Origin: CAKZLS01 sp963771545
GTDB lineage: Bacteria > Pseudomonadota > Alphaproteobacteria > Rhodospirillales > Defluviicoccaceae
Direction: 5' to 3'
Length of the DNA stretch: 64,000 nucleotides
NCBI GenBank assembly: GCA_963771545.1
Contig: CAVYTX010000002.1
Span: 1,860,001 to 1,924,000, forward strand
Below the pieces are notes generated by a model. The model did not search any database, was not told the DNA's origin, and worked only from the letters and a program-made list of their open reading frames with translations. Shown here piece by piece: positions 51,272-59,747 of the stretch; the stretch's first letter is position 1, and each line of letters begins with the position of its first letter. A program made the position numbers and the translations under genes.

Positions 51272-54200
51272 TTACATGGCGAACTGGGCGCGCGGGGGCT
51301 CCGCGTCCTTGAGGTCATACGTAACCCGGCACTGCACGATCCGGTCGGTATTGATGCCCTTCTCGTCGACGAAATAGCCCCGAACGGCGTTGGTGCGCTC
51401 GATCGCCAGTTCCACCAGGGCCTTGGCCTGGGTCGAGGATAGGGTTTTCGGCGCCACCGGCTTGGGCGCGGCGGCGGGCGGTTGCGCCGGCCGCCCAGCG
51501 GCCGCGACGCCCGCTTTCGCGGTCCGGGGAGGCGCGCCCGACGCCGGCGCGCCGCCGCCGCCGAACAACGCCGCGTAATCCTCCACGGTCGCTCGTCCGC
51601 ACACGCCGAGCTTGAGCGTCGATTTCTTCTCCAGCATCGTCACGTACTTGTCGGCGACCTGCTTACCCGGTTCGTCCATCACCGCGGCGCCGGGGGCGAA
51701 GCTCACGGATTGGAACTTGAAACCGTCGGCGCCCTGGAACGAGTCGCTTCCGAAGATGGACCCGAGAAATCCGCTGACCGCTTTCCTGATGACGGAGCTG
51801 TAATCCACTTCCGGCTTGTCGAGGGTGCCGGAAACCGGGAGATCGAGGTCGATGCGCCCATTGTCGTCCTTCATGATCCCGACGGCGAATTGAAGCGGAA
51901 CACCAATCTGTTTCTCGAGTTTTTCGCCGTCCGCCGCCGTCACGGGGTTCAAGAACAGATTGTCGACGATGACGCCCACTTGTCCCTTGAGGGCGTTGCC
52001 GTTGGCCGCCGCGTTCACATTGGCGCTCAACTCGCCGCCGTCCAAATGCCAGCCGACGGCATCGGAGACATAGGACGAATAGGCCGGCAAAGGCAGAGCG
52101 TTCAGGTTGACTTTCAGATTGAAATCCGGCGTGGGTTTGAGCGGCGTCGCCCATCCCGTCACGGCCAGCTTGGAAGACTCGTTGATGGTCGCGTCGACGT
52201 CGAGATCCGTTCGCGTGGCCGGATCGCCGGTGTCGATATTCTTGATTTCCACGTCATCCAAGCCGACGACCACGATGACCGGCGGATCGACCGACGTGTC
52301 CGTGAACTTGACGACCAATTCCGCACCCACGGCCAACCGGCCAAGCCGCACGGTCGGCGCCGCGCCGCCCCCGGAGGCCGCGTCCTGGGGCGCGCCCTCT
52401 TTTTCACCTCCGCCGCCAAACGCCTTGAGCGCGGTGTCCACGATGTCGGCGTCAAGGCCTCCGACGGCAATCTCGTCCATGGCCACCGCCAGATCCTGAT
52501 CGGTCCGCACACCGGTCACGTCGACGGACGCGACGTTGACGGTGCTCACCGAGTCGCCGGCCTTGAGATCGGCGCCGATGTCCCGCGTTTTGACATCCAA
52601 GTCGACGGCCCACCGCGGCGCCTCGCCCGCGACCGAGGCCGTAACCTCTTTCAGCGCCACTTCCAACGCTGCAAGACCGACGCCGATTTCCGGGCGCCCG
52701 TCCGCCGACGGCATGACGGTATTGAGCCCCGCGAGGCTGGTGGTTCCCGCAAGGTTGACGGACGTCGCGGCGCCGGATACCTGGGCGTTCAGGGTCGGCA
52801 ACGACGTCCGCACCCGGTCGGCCGAAACCGTCATGGTCCCGCCGGGTTGGGGTACGCTCGCCGCCAAGCCGGAAATCTCCGAACCGAGGGCGCCATTCAC
52901 CTTGATGTCGCTTCCGGCCATGTTGGTATTGAAGCCTTGCAGGTCGACACGCACGGTCTCGACACTCACATCGGTGCCCGGCTGCCCTTCCGCGCCCGGA
53001 ACGGCCAACTTCACGCTCGCCATATTGGCGGAACCCGAGGTTTGCACCGAAACGGTCTCACCCGCCATTTCGGCGACAAGCGTCGACAGCGCGACCGAAA
53101 TCTTGCCCACCGATCCAGGCGTCGCTCCCCGCAACTGGGTCGACACCGCCTCGACCCTGGGATTCGCGCTCACCCGCATGGGACCGTTGGGACCCTGATT
53201 GACGGTGAGTTCCGCCACGTCGATGGACACGGTCTGGACGTTCGCCTGCGTATCCGGGCCCGATTTGGCCCCAACCTGCTCCAAAGCAACCTTGATCACG
53301 CTCGATAAATCGATCTCGCCTTCGGCGGTTTGATCGAAGGCAAGCTTTTCGATCCCGATCGAGGCGGCGGCCAGACTGATGGCCGTCTCCGGGTTCGGCC
53401 TGGCCTCCAGCCCCTCGACACGGGATTGGTGCGGAGCCCCGGCGTGGATGCTCTTGTCGGGATTCAGCACAAGAAAGAAATTGTCGGAGTGTGTTTTGAC
53501 GGATTCCAGTCGAACCGACTGTCCCTTGTTCGATTCCGCCTGAAGCGCGTTTACCGCGCTCGTGAACTCGCCGGCCACCTCGATCAGTCCGTCCGGCGAG
53601 TAGAACTCCGCGCTGCGAACAACCAGATCCGCGCTGTCCAACTGCAAGGAAACCCCGTCGGCCATGACGAGATGAAGGTCCTTGATGGTCGTGCTCTGGT
53701 CTCCATTCATTTCGATGCGGCCGTCGCGGAAAACAAAGCCGGAGAAACTGAGTTTCGACGTCGCGACGCCGTCGCGGCGCGTGAACATGTCCTTGTCGAA
53801 CAGCAGCGCGAGCCGCCCATAATCCATGGCCCTCGCGATCTGGACATCCTTGATGCCCGCCTCGAACTGGAACTTGATGTCTTCGGCGAACGGACGCGCC
53901 GTCGCGTCAAAATACAATTGCGCGCCTCCCAGTGACCCGAGGAGACTGACAACGCCGGGTTCGTCCGGGGCCCAGGTATGAAACAGGGTCACGAGCAGGT
54001 GCTCGATATCGATCTCGAGTTCATCGCCCTCGACGAAGTTTTTCAGAATCAGCTTGCTATTCCGGAACTCGAACTTGTCGATGCCCGCGCCCCAGCCGGA
54101 TTTCTCCTCCGTTTCGACCTTTTTTTCGGCCTCTTTCCCGGTTTCCTCCTCGGCGGTCATGAACTGCTGCAGCGATATGCCGTTGATGAAAATGCCCTCG

Positions 54201-54610
54201 GCCCTTTTCTCGACGATCAGATCGACTTCTTCGATCAAAAACGTTTCAATCAGCGCGCGCTTCTTAAACAGGGTGGCCAGGCTCAGCCGCGCGCCCACGT
54301 TGCCGATCTGGCCGCGGTCTGCCCCTTCGGACCAGAACTGCACCGGCCCCATCATGACCTCGCCGCGCCAGAGGTTCACATACAGGGTTTCCGAGCCGGT
54401 GGTTTGAATGCCCAGCTTAGCCAACTCCGTTTCCATGACGTGCCGGGCCGCGTACTTGGGCGCCACGGACAGCACCACGGCCAATACCGCGACGAACGCG
54501 ACGACGCCGAAAATCGTCCAGCGCAGCCAGTGTCGCTTTTTCTTGGGCATTTCCTCCGCGGTTGGCGATGGCCTCGCGTCGTTGACCTCGTCCGACCCCG
54601 TATTCATCAT
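51272..54610 (-). CDS. large AsmA-like DUF748 envelope protein
   Basis: A 1,112-residue protein: cytoplasmic start, one membrane helix (WTIFGVVAFVAVLAVVLSVA, about residues 30-50), then a very long periplasmic repeat-rich beta region as in AsmA/YhdP-type bridge proteins. Near the end are the DUF748 blocks DLDLPVSGTLDKPEVDYSSV and VSFAPGAAVMDEPGKQVADK plus LGVCGRATVEDYAALFGGGG. AsmA-like proteins are implicated in phospholipid transport to the outer membrane; for DUF748 this is inference. An Ala/Pro-rich linker near 1,050 is low complexity. Two adjacent ATGs (54610, 54607) follow GGAAGGGG. Confidence 0.85.
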   Translation of the reverse strand: MMNTGSDEVNDARPSPTAEEMPKKKRHWLRWTIFGVVAFVAVLAVVLSVAPKYAARHVMETELAKLGIQTTGSETLYVNLWRGEVMMGPVQFWSEGADRGQIGNVGARLSLATLFKKRALIETFLIEEVDLIVEKRAEGIFINGISLQQFMTAEEETGKEAEKKVETEEKSGWGAGIDKFEFRNSKLILKNFVEGDELEIDIEHLLVTLFHTWAPDEPGVVSLLGSLGGAQLYFDATARPFAEDIKFQFEAGIKDVQIARAMDYGRLALLFDKDMFTRRDGVATSKLSFSGFVFRDGRIEMNGDQSTTIKDLHLVMADGVSLQLDSADLVVRSAEFYSPDGLIEVAGEFTSAVNALQAESNKGQSVRLESVKTHSDNFFLVLNPDKSIHAGAPHQSRVEGLEARPNPETAISLAAASIGIEKLAFDQTAEGEIDLSSVIKVALEQVGAKSGPDTQANVQTVSIDVAELTVNQGPNGPMRVSANPRVEAVSTQLRGATPGSVGKISVALSTLVAEMAGETVSVQTSGSANMASVKLAVPGAEGQPGTDVSVETVRVDLQGFNTNMAGSDIKVNGALGSEISGLAASVPQPGGTMTVSADRVRTSLPTLNAQVSGAATSVNLAGTTSLAGLNTVMPSADGRPEIGVGLAALEVALKEVTASVAGEAPRWAVDLDVKTRDIGADLKAGDSVSTVNVASVDVTGVRTDQDLAVAMDEIAVGGLDADIVDTALKAFGGGGEKEGAPQDAASGGGAAPTVRLGRLAVGAELVVKFTDTSVDPPVIVVVGLDDVEIKNIDTGDPATRTDLDVDATINESSKLAVTGWATPLKPTPDFNLKVNLNALPLPAYSSYVSDAVGWHLDGGELSANVNAAANGNALKGQVGVIVDNLFLNPVTAADGEKLEKQIGVPLQFAVGIMKDDNGRIDLDLPVSGTLDKPEVDYSSVIRKAVSGFLGSIFGSDSFQGADGFKFQSVSFAPGAAVMDEPGKQVADKYVTMLEKKSTLKLGVCGRATVEDYAALFGGGGAPASGAPPRTAKAGVAAAGRPAQPPAAAPKPVAPKTLSSTQAKALVELAIERTNAVRGYFVDEKGINTDRIVQCRVTYDLKDAEPPRAQFAM

Positions 54611-54833
54611 CACCCCTTCCGAGCACTTTGTTTCTTGGCGCCAACTCTCCCACACCAGCGGATAAATCGCGCACACACTATATGCGCAAGTAGGTTTGGT
54701 TCGGCCCACCGAAAGTCAAAGCAAATTTCGCACCCGAAACATCCGCCGTTCTAAATCAGCGCGCGCTTTTTCGCCCGCGTCATCGGATCCCTTGACGGCG
54801 AGGCCGTGGTGACTCACCGTTGAAGGGACGAAT

Positions 54834-54850
54834 TATACTAACGGTCGTTG
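54834..54850 (+). repeat. dispersed repeat ATACCAACGGTC family, copy 3 (half-unit)
   Basis: TATACTAACGGTCGTTG matches the left half of the 25355 palindrome with one change. It lies directly upstream of the DUF1003 gene. Confidence 0.55.
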
Positions 54851-54870
54851 TGAATTTGAGGTCAAACCGG

Positions 54871-55455
54871 ATGTCGACTCACGCAAAGCTGGCGAGCGAC
54901 TTCTTCCACTCGGCGTTCGAGAAGCTTTCAAACGCCGAGAAACGCGTCATCAACGACATCCTCGAACGCCGCCGCACCAGCCGCGACGTCATGCGCGATC
55001 ACGAGGAAACGCTCACCTTCGGCCAACGCGTCGCCGATCGGGTTGCGTCGTTCGGCGGTTCGTGGACGTTCATCCTGATGTTCGTGGGAATTCTGGTGAT
55101 ATGGGTCGTTCTCAATTCGTTCGTGCTGCTTAGGATCGAAGATCAGGCCTTCGATCCGTATCCCTACATCCTTCTCAACTTGTTCCTCTCCATGCTGGCC
55201 GCGTTTCAGGCGCCGGTCATCATGATGTCGCAAAACCGCCAGGCGGCGCGTGACCGGGCCGATCAGGCTCATGACTACGAGGTCAACCTGAAAACCGAGA
55301 TGGAACTGATGCAGCTTCACGACAAGGTCGACGTGTTCATGCGCGACCAACTCGTCACCATGCTGGACCGGCAGCAGCGCCAGATCGAGCTCATGGAGAA
55401 GGTTCTGGATCGCGTTTCCGGCGCGTCTCCACCCGTCGACCCGGGGAACCCTTAA
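54871..55455 (+). CDS. DUF1003 family membrane protein
   Basis: A 194-residue protein with two membrane helices (FGGSWTFILMFVGILVIWVV and YPYILLNLFLSMLAAFQAPV) followed by the family hallmark IMMSQNRQAARDRADQAHDY and a C-terminal coiled coil (MLDRQQRQIELMEKVLDRV). Function unknown. The ATG at 54871 is preferred to 54820 because the upstream frame runs through the dispersed repeat. Confidence 0.88.
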   Translation: MSTHAKLASDFFHSAFEKLSNAEKRVINDILERRRTSRDVMRDHEETLTFGQRVADRVASFGGSWTFILMFVGILVIWVVLNSFVLLRIEDQAFDPYPYILLNLFLSMLAAFQAPVIMMSQNRQAARDRADQAHDYEVNLKTEMELMQLHDKVDVFMRDQLVTMLDRQQRQIELMEKVLDRVSGASPPVDPGNP

Positions 55456-56297
55456 GGCGGCCCCGCGCCGCCCATCAGCCGCTGGATCTCGGCGAATGGG
55501 ATGGCGTCGGCCGCGAAGGTGAATGTCCCCGTCTCCCGGACCTCGCGCGCGGCTCTGAGGAACGCGCCGAGGGCCGCCCGCGACAACGACGAGCCGAGGC
55601 TTACCCGCTTTACCCCCGCATCGGCGAGTTCATCCATCGAAAAGGCCGCGCCCGCCAAACCCATCACCACGTTCACCGGACGGCCGACCGCCGCGCAGAC
55701 GTGACGGATCGAAACAAGGTCGGCGAGGCCCGGAGCGAAGAGCACGTCGGCGCCCGCCGTCTCGAAGGCCCTCAGCCTCGCGATGGTATCGTGCAAGTCC
55801 GGACGATCGTGAAGAAAGTTCTCGGCCCGCGCGGTGAGCACGAACGGCCTGCCAACGGTCCGGGCCGCCTCGACGGCGGCGGCCACCCGCTCCACGGCGT
55901 GGGCAAAGTCGTAAATGGGCCGGGACGGCTTTCCCGTCGCGTCCTCTATGGAACATCCGGCAAGCCCGGCGTCCGCCGCCATGCGGACCGTCTCGGCCAC
56001 CGTAGCGGGATCGTCCCCGAAACCATTTTCCAGATCCGCGCTAACGGGAAGGGGAACCAACTCGACCAGGGTTCGCGCATGGGCGAGTGCCTCTTCGCGG
56101 GTGACCGCGCCCTCGGCATCCGGTTTTCCGAGCGAGAAGGCCAGGCCGGCGCTGGTGGTGGCCAGCGCCTCGAAGCCAAGGCCATGAAGGATGCGGGCCG
56201 TTCCCACGTCCCATGGGTTGGGAATAACGAAAGCGCCGGGGCGCTCGTGGAGCGCCGCGAAGCGCGCCGCCACCGCGTGTCGGGTCGCGTGGTCCAT
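55452..56297 (-). CDS. isocitrate lyase/PEP mutase family protein
   Basis: A 281-residue TIM-barrel enzyme: FVIPNPWDVGTARILHGLGF, ATTSAGLAFSLGKPDAEGAV, PVSADLENGFGDDPATVAET (metal-binding Asp and Glu) and GCSIEDATGKP, with LTARAENFLHDRPDLHDTIA. Members cleave or rearrange small oxo-acids (methylisocitrate, oxaloacetate, phosphonopyruvate); the loop that sets specificity cannot be read from this sequence. Its last four bases overlap the end of the convergent DUF1003 gene. Confidence 0.85.
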   Translation of the reverse strand: MDHATRHAVAARFAALHERPGAFVIPNPWDVGTARILHGLGFEALATTSAGLAFSLGKPDAEGAVTREEALAHARTLVELVPLPVSADLENGFGDDPATVAETVRMAADAGLAGCSIEDATGKPSRPIYDFAHAVERVAAAVEAARTVGRPFVLTARAENFLHDRPDLHDTIARLRAFETAGADVLFAPGLADLVSIRHVCAAVGRPVNVVMGLAGAAFSMDELADAGVKRVSLGSSLSRAALGAFLRAAREVRETGTFTFAADAIPFAEIQRLMGGAGPP

Positions 56298-56321
56298 TCC
56301 GTTTGCTCCCTGCGTACGCGG

Positions 56322-56756
56322 TTATTTCGACCGGACGAGTTTGACCCGCTGCATTCCATCGGCGTCATCGAGAATCAGATACGGACCTTGCAGCCGATAG
56401 GACGTCACGGCGGCGAGCGCGCCAAGGAATTCCTGCTCCGGGTCCATGACCTCGGGAAAACACATTTTCCTGGCGGCGGCAAAGGGCGGAAAGGTCATGC
56501 CGTTGCCATCGATGATGGCCGTTCCGTTAAACCGGTTGCATCCGCCGGATCCCGATACCGTTCCATCGGGCTCGAAGCTGATGGTCAAAGGCGCCTTGCC
56601 CGTGACACCCTGCCCGCCGATCTCTTCCGCCACCCACGTTCCTCCAAACAAACCGGGTTCGGCGCTCACGGACGCGGCGCTCCACAAAAGAAAGATCATC
56701 AGCGCGGCCAGAAGACGTGACGTGGCTCCCGCGCGGTGTATCGTTATCCCCGCCAT
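56322..56756 (-). CDS. META-domain exported protein
   Basis: A 144-residue protein with a signal peptide (LLAALMIFLLWSAASVSA) and one META domain: FGGTWVAEEIGGQGV, PLTISFEPDGTVSGSGGCNR, FNGTAIIDGNGMTFPPFAAA, RKMCFPEVMDPEQEFLGAL. This is the HslJ-like fold found in heat-shock and secreted proteins; role unknown. The ATG at 56756 starts it; a longer frame upstream overlaps the next gene. Confidence 0.85.
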   Translation of the reverse strand: MAGITIHRAGATSRLLAALMIFLLWSAASVSAEPGLFGGTWVAEEIGGQGVTGKAPLTISFEPDGTVSGSGGCNRFNGTAIIDGNGMTFPPFAAARKMCFPEVMDPEQEFLGALAAVTSYRLQGPYLILDDADGMQRVKLVRSK

Positions 56757-56773
56757 CGTAACTCCCTCATCGA

Positions 56774-56992
56774 TTAGAACAAGCCGGAGACAAACCCCGC
56801 GGCCGCGCCCGATGCCGCGCCGATGGCCGCGCCTCGTCCCACGTCGCCGGTGAACAGCCCCGCGGTGGCGCCCCCGGCGGCGCCGATGGCGGCCCCCCGG
56901 CCAACATTGCTCGAACACCCCGAGAGGATCACGCCGATGCACAGAACCAGCGCCGGGACCAGGACCTTTGAACTCATGGCAAAATAACTCAC
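56774..56992 (-). CDS. small glycine-zipper lipoprotein
   Basis: A 72-residue protein with a lipoprotein signal (LVPALVLCIGVILSGCSS, lipobox LSGC) and two near-identical glycine-zipper units: NVGRGAAIGAAGGATAGLFT and DVGRGAAIGAASGAAAGFVS. Such proteins are outer membrane or periplasmic and often stress induced. It is 17 bases upstream of the META gene on the same strand. Confidence 0.8.
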   Translation of the reverse strand: MSYFAMSSKVLVPALVLCIGVILSGCSSNVGRGAAIGAAGGATAGLFTGDVGRGAAIGAASGAAAGFVSGLF

Positions 56993-57023
56993 GATGTTTA
57001 CTCCTCTTCACCCGGAACGGCGG

Positions 57024-57407
57024 CTATCTGGGACACGGCCAGCGGGACGCGGCGGCCCGCAACAATCCATCGATCGGGCTGCCGCTCATTTTTTCGGGAT
57101 TTCCTTGAGCCCAGTCGACAAACGCCACGCGCACCGCTTCGCGGTCGATTTGGTTGTCCGGACAGACGACGCTCTTGGCCTTGCCGGCCTTGACGACCTC
57201 GTAATAGAACAGCCCCGCGCCAAAAATGAACCCATAACACGCCTGGCGCGCCTCGGCGAACAGGTCGCTTGTTTCGGGAGCCGAGCACACCCGATAGAGG
57301 CTTTCGGTCGATAGAATCTTGAAGTCACTCGGTTCAATGGCGCCGGCGCCGCTCCCGCCGATCAAGGTCGCGAGAGCAACTCCTGCGGCCAGAAGTGTTC
57401 GTTTCAT
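57024..57407 (-). CDS. Rap1a/Tai-type exported protein
   Basis: A 127-residue protein with a signal peptide (LLAAGVALATLIGGSGAGA) and the Rap1a pattern: LYRVCSAPETSDLFAEARQA, CYGFIFGAGLFYYEVVKAGK, VCPDNQIDREAVRVAFVDWA, and the final RWPCPR. In Serratia, Rap proteins neutralise peptidoglycan amidase effectors of type VI secretion. No effector gene is next to it, so here it may be an orphan immunity or housekeeping member. The ATG at 57407 is chosen for the signal peptide. Confidence 0.72.
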   Translation of the reverse strand: MKRTLLAAGVALATLIGGSGAGAIEPSDFKILSTESLYRVCSAPETSDLFAEARQACYGFIFGAGLFYYEVVKAGKAKSVVCPDNQIDREAVRVAFVDWAQGNPEKMSGSPIDGLLRAAASRWPCPR

Positions 57408-57547
57408 CGTTTTCCTCCGCGTCGCCGCACGATCCCAAGCCATAACTTTTGGATTTTATTGCGTCAACGGTTCGGCGCTCTTCATGATGGATATTTGACG
57501 CGTCCGATCCAAATACAAGGTGGTTTATACCGATGCTCGCGAGTCCT

Positions 57548-58261
57548 CTACCGGGTGGCGATGGGGGCGTAGGCCTTGTTGTTGGCCTCGGAGTAGACCA
57601 CCTGACCGCCGTATATCTGCTTGGTTGCCTCGACCATGGCGACGCCCGCGAACCCGGTGAACCACCGCTGGCCGACCTTTTCCCACGCGGCCGCCGACGA
57701 TAGGACCATGCGCGAATGGAACGGCGGAACGTAGAGAGCGGTCGTGGTCCGGTACGGCGCGAACATGGTTTCACGCAGACCGCGGGACAATTGTCCCGGC
57801 GAGTAGGGGCGGCCGTGGCCGAAGGGGGTGCGTTCGAATCGCGACCAGACCCCGCGGCGGTTCGACGTCACCACCAGCACCCGGCCGCCGTCGGCGAGCA
57901 CCCGCCAAACCTCGCGCAACATCGGCCGCGTCTGCTCGGTGCTCTCGAGGGCGTGCACCATGAGAATCCGATCGATGCACCGATCGGGAAACGGCAGGGA
58001 TGTCTCGTCGGCGAGGGCGGTCAGACCGCCGCCGGCGCGGGGCCAATGCACCACGCCCTGTCCGGCCGGCATCACCGCGATCACCCGTTGCGCCTCCGAG
58101 CGGAACACGCCGAGAAACGGGGTCGCGTAGCCGAGCCCGAGTAAGTTCAAGCCACGCGCGTCCGGCCATAGCTCGCGGATGCGGCGGCCGATCATCCGCC
58201 GCGCCACCCGCCCCAGAGCGGAATCGTAGAAATCCCTCAGATCGATGGCGTCGGTCCACAT
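57548..58261 (-). CDS. class I SAM-dependent methyltransferase
   Basis: A 237-residue enzyme: LNLLGLGYATPFLGVFR is a variant SAM motif I, LPFPDRCIDRILMVHALEST is motif IV, LREVWRVLADGGRVLVVTSN is motif post-IV. It is transcribed away from gloB across 87 bases, a pairing frequent in alphaproteobacteria. The methyl acceptor is unknown. The ATG at 58261 begins at MWTDAIDLRDFYDSALG, the family start. Confidence 0.85.
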   Translation of the reverse strand: MWTDAIDLRDFYDSALGRVARRMIGRRIRELWPDARGLNLLGLGYATPFLGVFRSEAQRVIAVMPAGQGVVHWPRAGGGLTALADETSLPFPDRCIDRILMVHALESTEQTRPMLREVWRVLADGGRVLVVTSNRRGVWSRFERTPFGHGRPYSPGQLSRGLRETMFAPYRTTTALYVPPFHSRMVLSSAAAWEKVGQRWFTGFAGVAMVEATKQIYGGQVVYSEANNKAYAPIATR

Positions 58262-58348
58262 GGCGACGAAGTCTAGCGTAATCGTCCATTGCAGTGGTAG
58301 TGTTGCGATCCGAATGTTTGCCCTGGTTCTTTCGACATCGTGACCGCC

Positions 58349-59119
58349 ATGTCCTCGCTTCAAATCCATCAGATCCCAGTTCTCTCGGACAACTACGTTT
58401 ATCTGATCCGCGATCCGCAAACCGAAGCGACCGCCGCGGTCGATCCGGCCGTCGCTCGCCCCGTCCTCAAGACGCTGGATCGCCTGGGCTGGAAGCTGAC
58501 CCATATTTTTAGCACCCATCACCATTCCGATCACGTGGGGGGCAATCTGGAACTGAAACGGGCCACCGGCTGCACGGTCGTCGGCAACCGCGCCGACGCC
58601 AACCGCATTCCCGGACTGGATGTCGGTGTCGCGGAGTGCGACGAGGTGGCCCTGGGCGAGCAAAAGGCCCGGGTGTTCGAGGTCTACGGCCACACCGTCG
58701 GTCATATCGCCTATTGGTTCGAGGAGTCCTCGGCGCTGTTTTGCGGCGACACTCTGTTCGCGCTCGGCTGCGGCCGCCTGTTCGAGGGCACGGCCGCGCA
58801 GATGTGGTCGAGCTTGCGCAAGCTGCGGGATCTGCCCGATGACACCCGCGTCTACTGCGCCCACGAGTACACCCAGGCCAACGCGGCGTTCGCGTTGAGT
58901 ATCGATCCCGACAACAGCGCCCTGCGGCAGCGCGCCGAGGAAGTCCGGTTGCGGCGCGCCGACGACAAACCGACGGTGCCTTCCACCCTGGCCGAGGAGC
59001 GGGCGACCAATCCGTTCCTGCGCGCCGACAGCGCGGACCTCAAACGCGCCGCGCGCCTGCCCGGCGCCGACGCGGTCGCGGTGTTTGCCGAAATCCGCAG
59101 GCGAAAGGATGTGTTTTGA
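58349..59119 (+). CDS. gloB: hydroxyacylglutathione hydrolase (glyoxalase II)
   Basis: A 256-residue metallo-beta-lactamase-fold enzyme that hydrolyses S-lactoylglutathione in methylglyoxal detoxification. Binuclear metal site: THHHSDHVGGN, further ligands in YGHTVGHIAYWF, FCGDTLFALGCGRLFEGTA and CAHEYTQANAAFAL; the C-terminal ATNPFLRAD binds glutathione. All ligands are present. ATG 58349 is preferred to GTG 58340. The stop overlaps the GST gene start. Confidence 0.95.
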   Translation: MSSLQIHQIPVLSDNYVYLIRDPQTEATAAVDPAVARPVLKTLDRLGWKLTHIFSTHHHSDHVGGNLELKRATGCTVVGNRADANRIPGLDVGVAECDEVALGEQKARVFEVYGHTVGHIAYWFEESSALFCGDTLFALGCGRLFEGTAAQMWSSLRKLRDLPDDTRVYCAHEYTQANAAFALSIDPDNSALRQRAEEVRLRRADDKPTVPSTLAEERATNPFLRADSADLKRAARLPGADAVAVFAEIRRRKDVF

Positions 59120-59736
59120 TGAGCGCCATGAAACTTCGCTACTCGCCGACCTCGCCCTACGTCCGGAAAGTCAGCGTGGTCGCCTTGGAAACCGGATTGG
59201 ACAAACGGATCGAACGCATCCCCACCAACGTCTGGGCCCCGTCCACCGATATCGCCACGGACAATCCGCTGGGAAAGGTGCCGGCGCTGATGACCGAGGG
59301 CGGCGAAACGCTGTTCGATTCGCCGGTGATCTGCGAGTACCTGGACAGCCTTCACGACGGCCTGAAACTGTTTCCGCCGCCGGGGGGCGCGCGGTGGACG
59401 GCGCTCCGGCGTCAAGCGCTGGGGGACGGAATCCTCGACGCCGGCGTGTTGCGGCGGCTGGAGGCGGGGCGCCTCGAAAACGAACGGTCGTCCTCGTGGA
59501 TCGCCCGGCAGACCGCCGCCGTCCGGCGCGGCCTCGACGCGCTGGAGGACGAGGCCGAGTCTCTCGGCGGCCCCATCACCATCGGACACATCGCGATCGG
59601 CTGCGCCCTCGGATGGCTGGAACTCCGCTTCCCGGATGAGGACTGGCGGGAAAACCGCCCATCCCTCGCGCGATGGTACGAAACATTCGCCCGGCGGCCG
59701 TCGATGCGGGAGACGGTTCCCCGCGAACCGGCCTAA
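59119..59736 (+). CDS. glutathione S-transferase family protein
   Basis: A 205-residue GST: the N-terminal thioredoxin-like domain has LRYSPTSPYVRKVSVVALET, NPLGKVPALMTEGGETLFDS and PVICEYLDSL; the C-terminal domain is helical. Ser in SPTSPYVRK is the likely glutathione-activating residue. Its start overlaps the gloB stop (ATGA), so both glutathione enzymes are cotranslated. Confidence 0.92.
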   Translation: MSAMKLRYSPTSPYVRKVSVVALETGLDKRIERIPTNVWAPSTDIATDNPLGKVPALMTEGGETLFDSPVICEYLDSLHDGLKLFPPPGGARWTALRRQALGDGILDAGVLRRLEAGRLENERSSSWIARQTAAVRRGLDALEDEAESLGGPITIGHIAIGCALGWLELRFPDEDWRENRPSLARWYETFARRPSMRETVPREPA

Positions 59737-59747
59737 AGCAACGCCAC

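Noticed and set aside
57444..57547. TATACCGATGCTCG near 57527 as another copy of the ATACCAACGGTC repeat
   Set aside because: Only the first few bases agree; the core CGGTCGTTGAT is missing.
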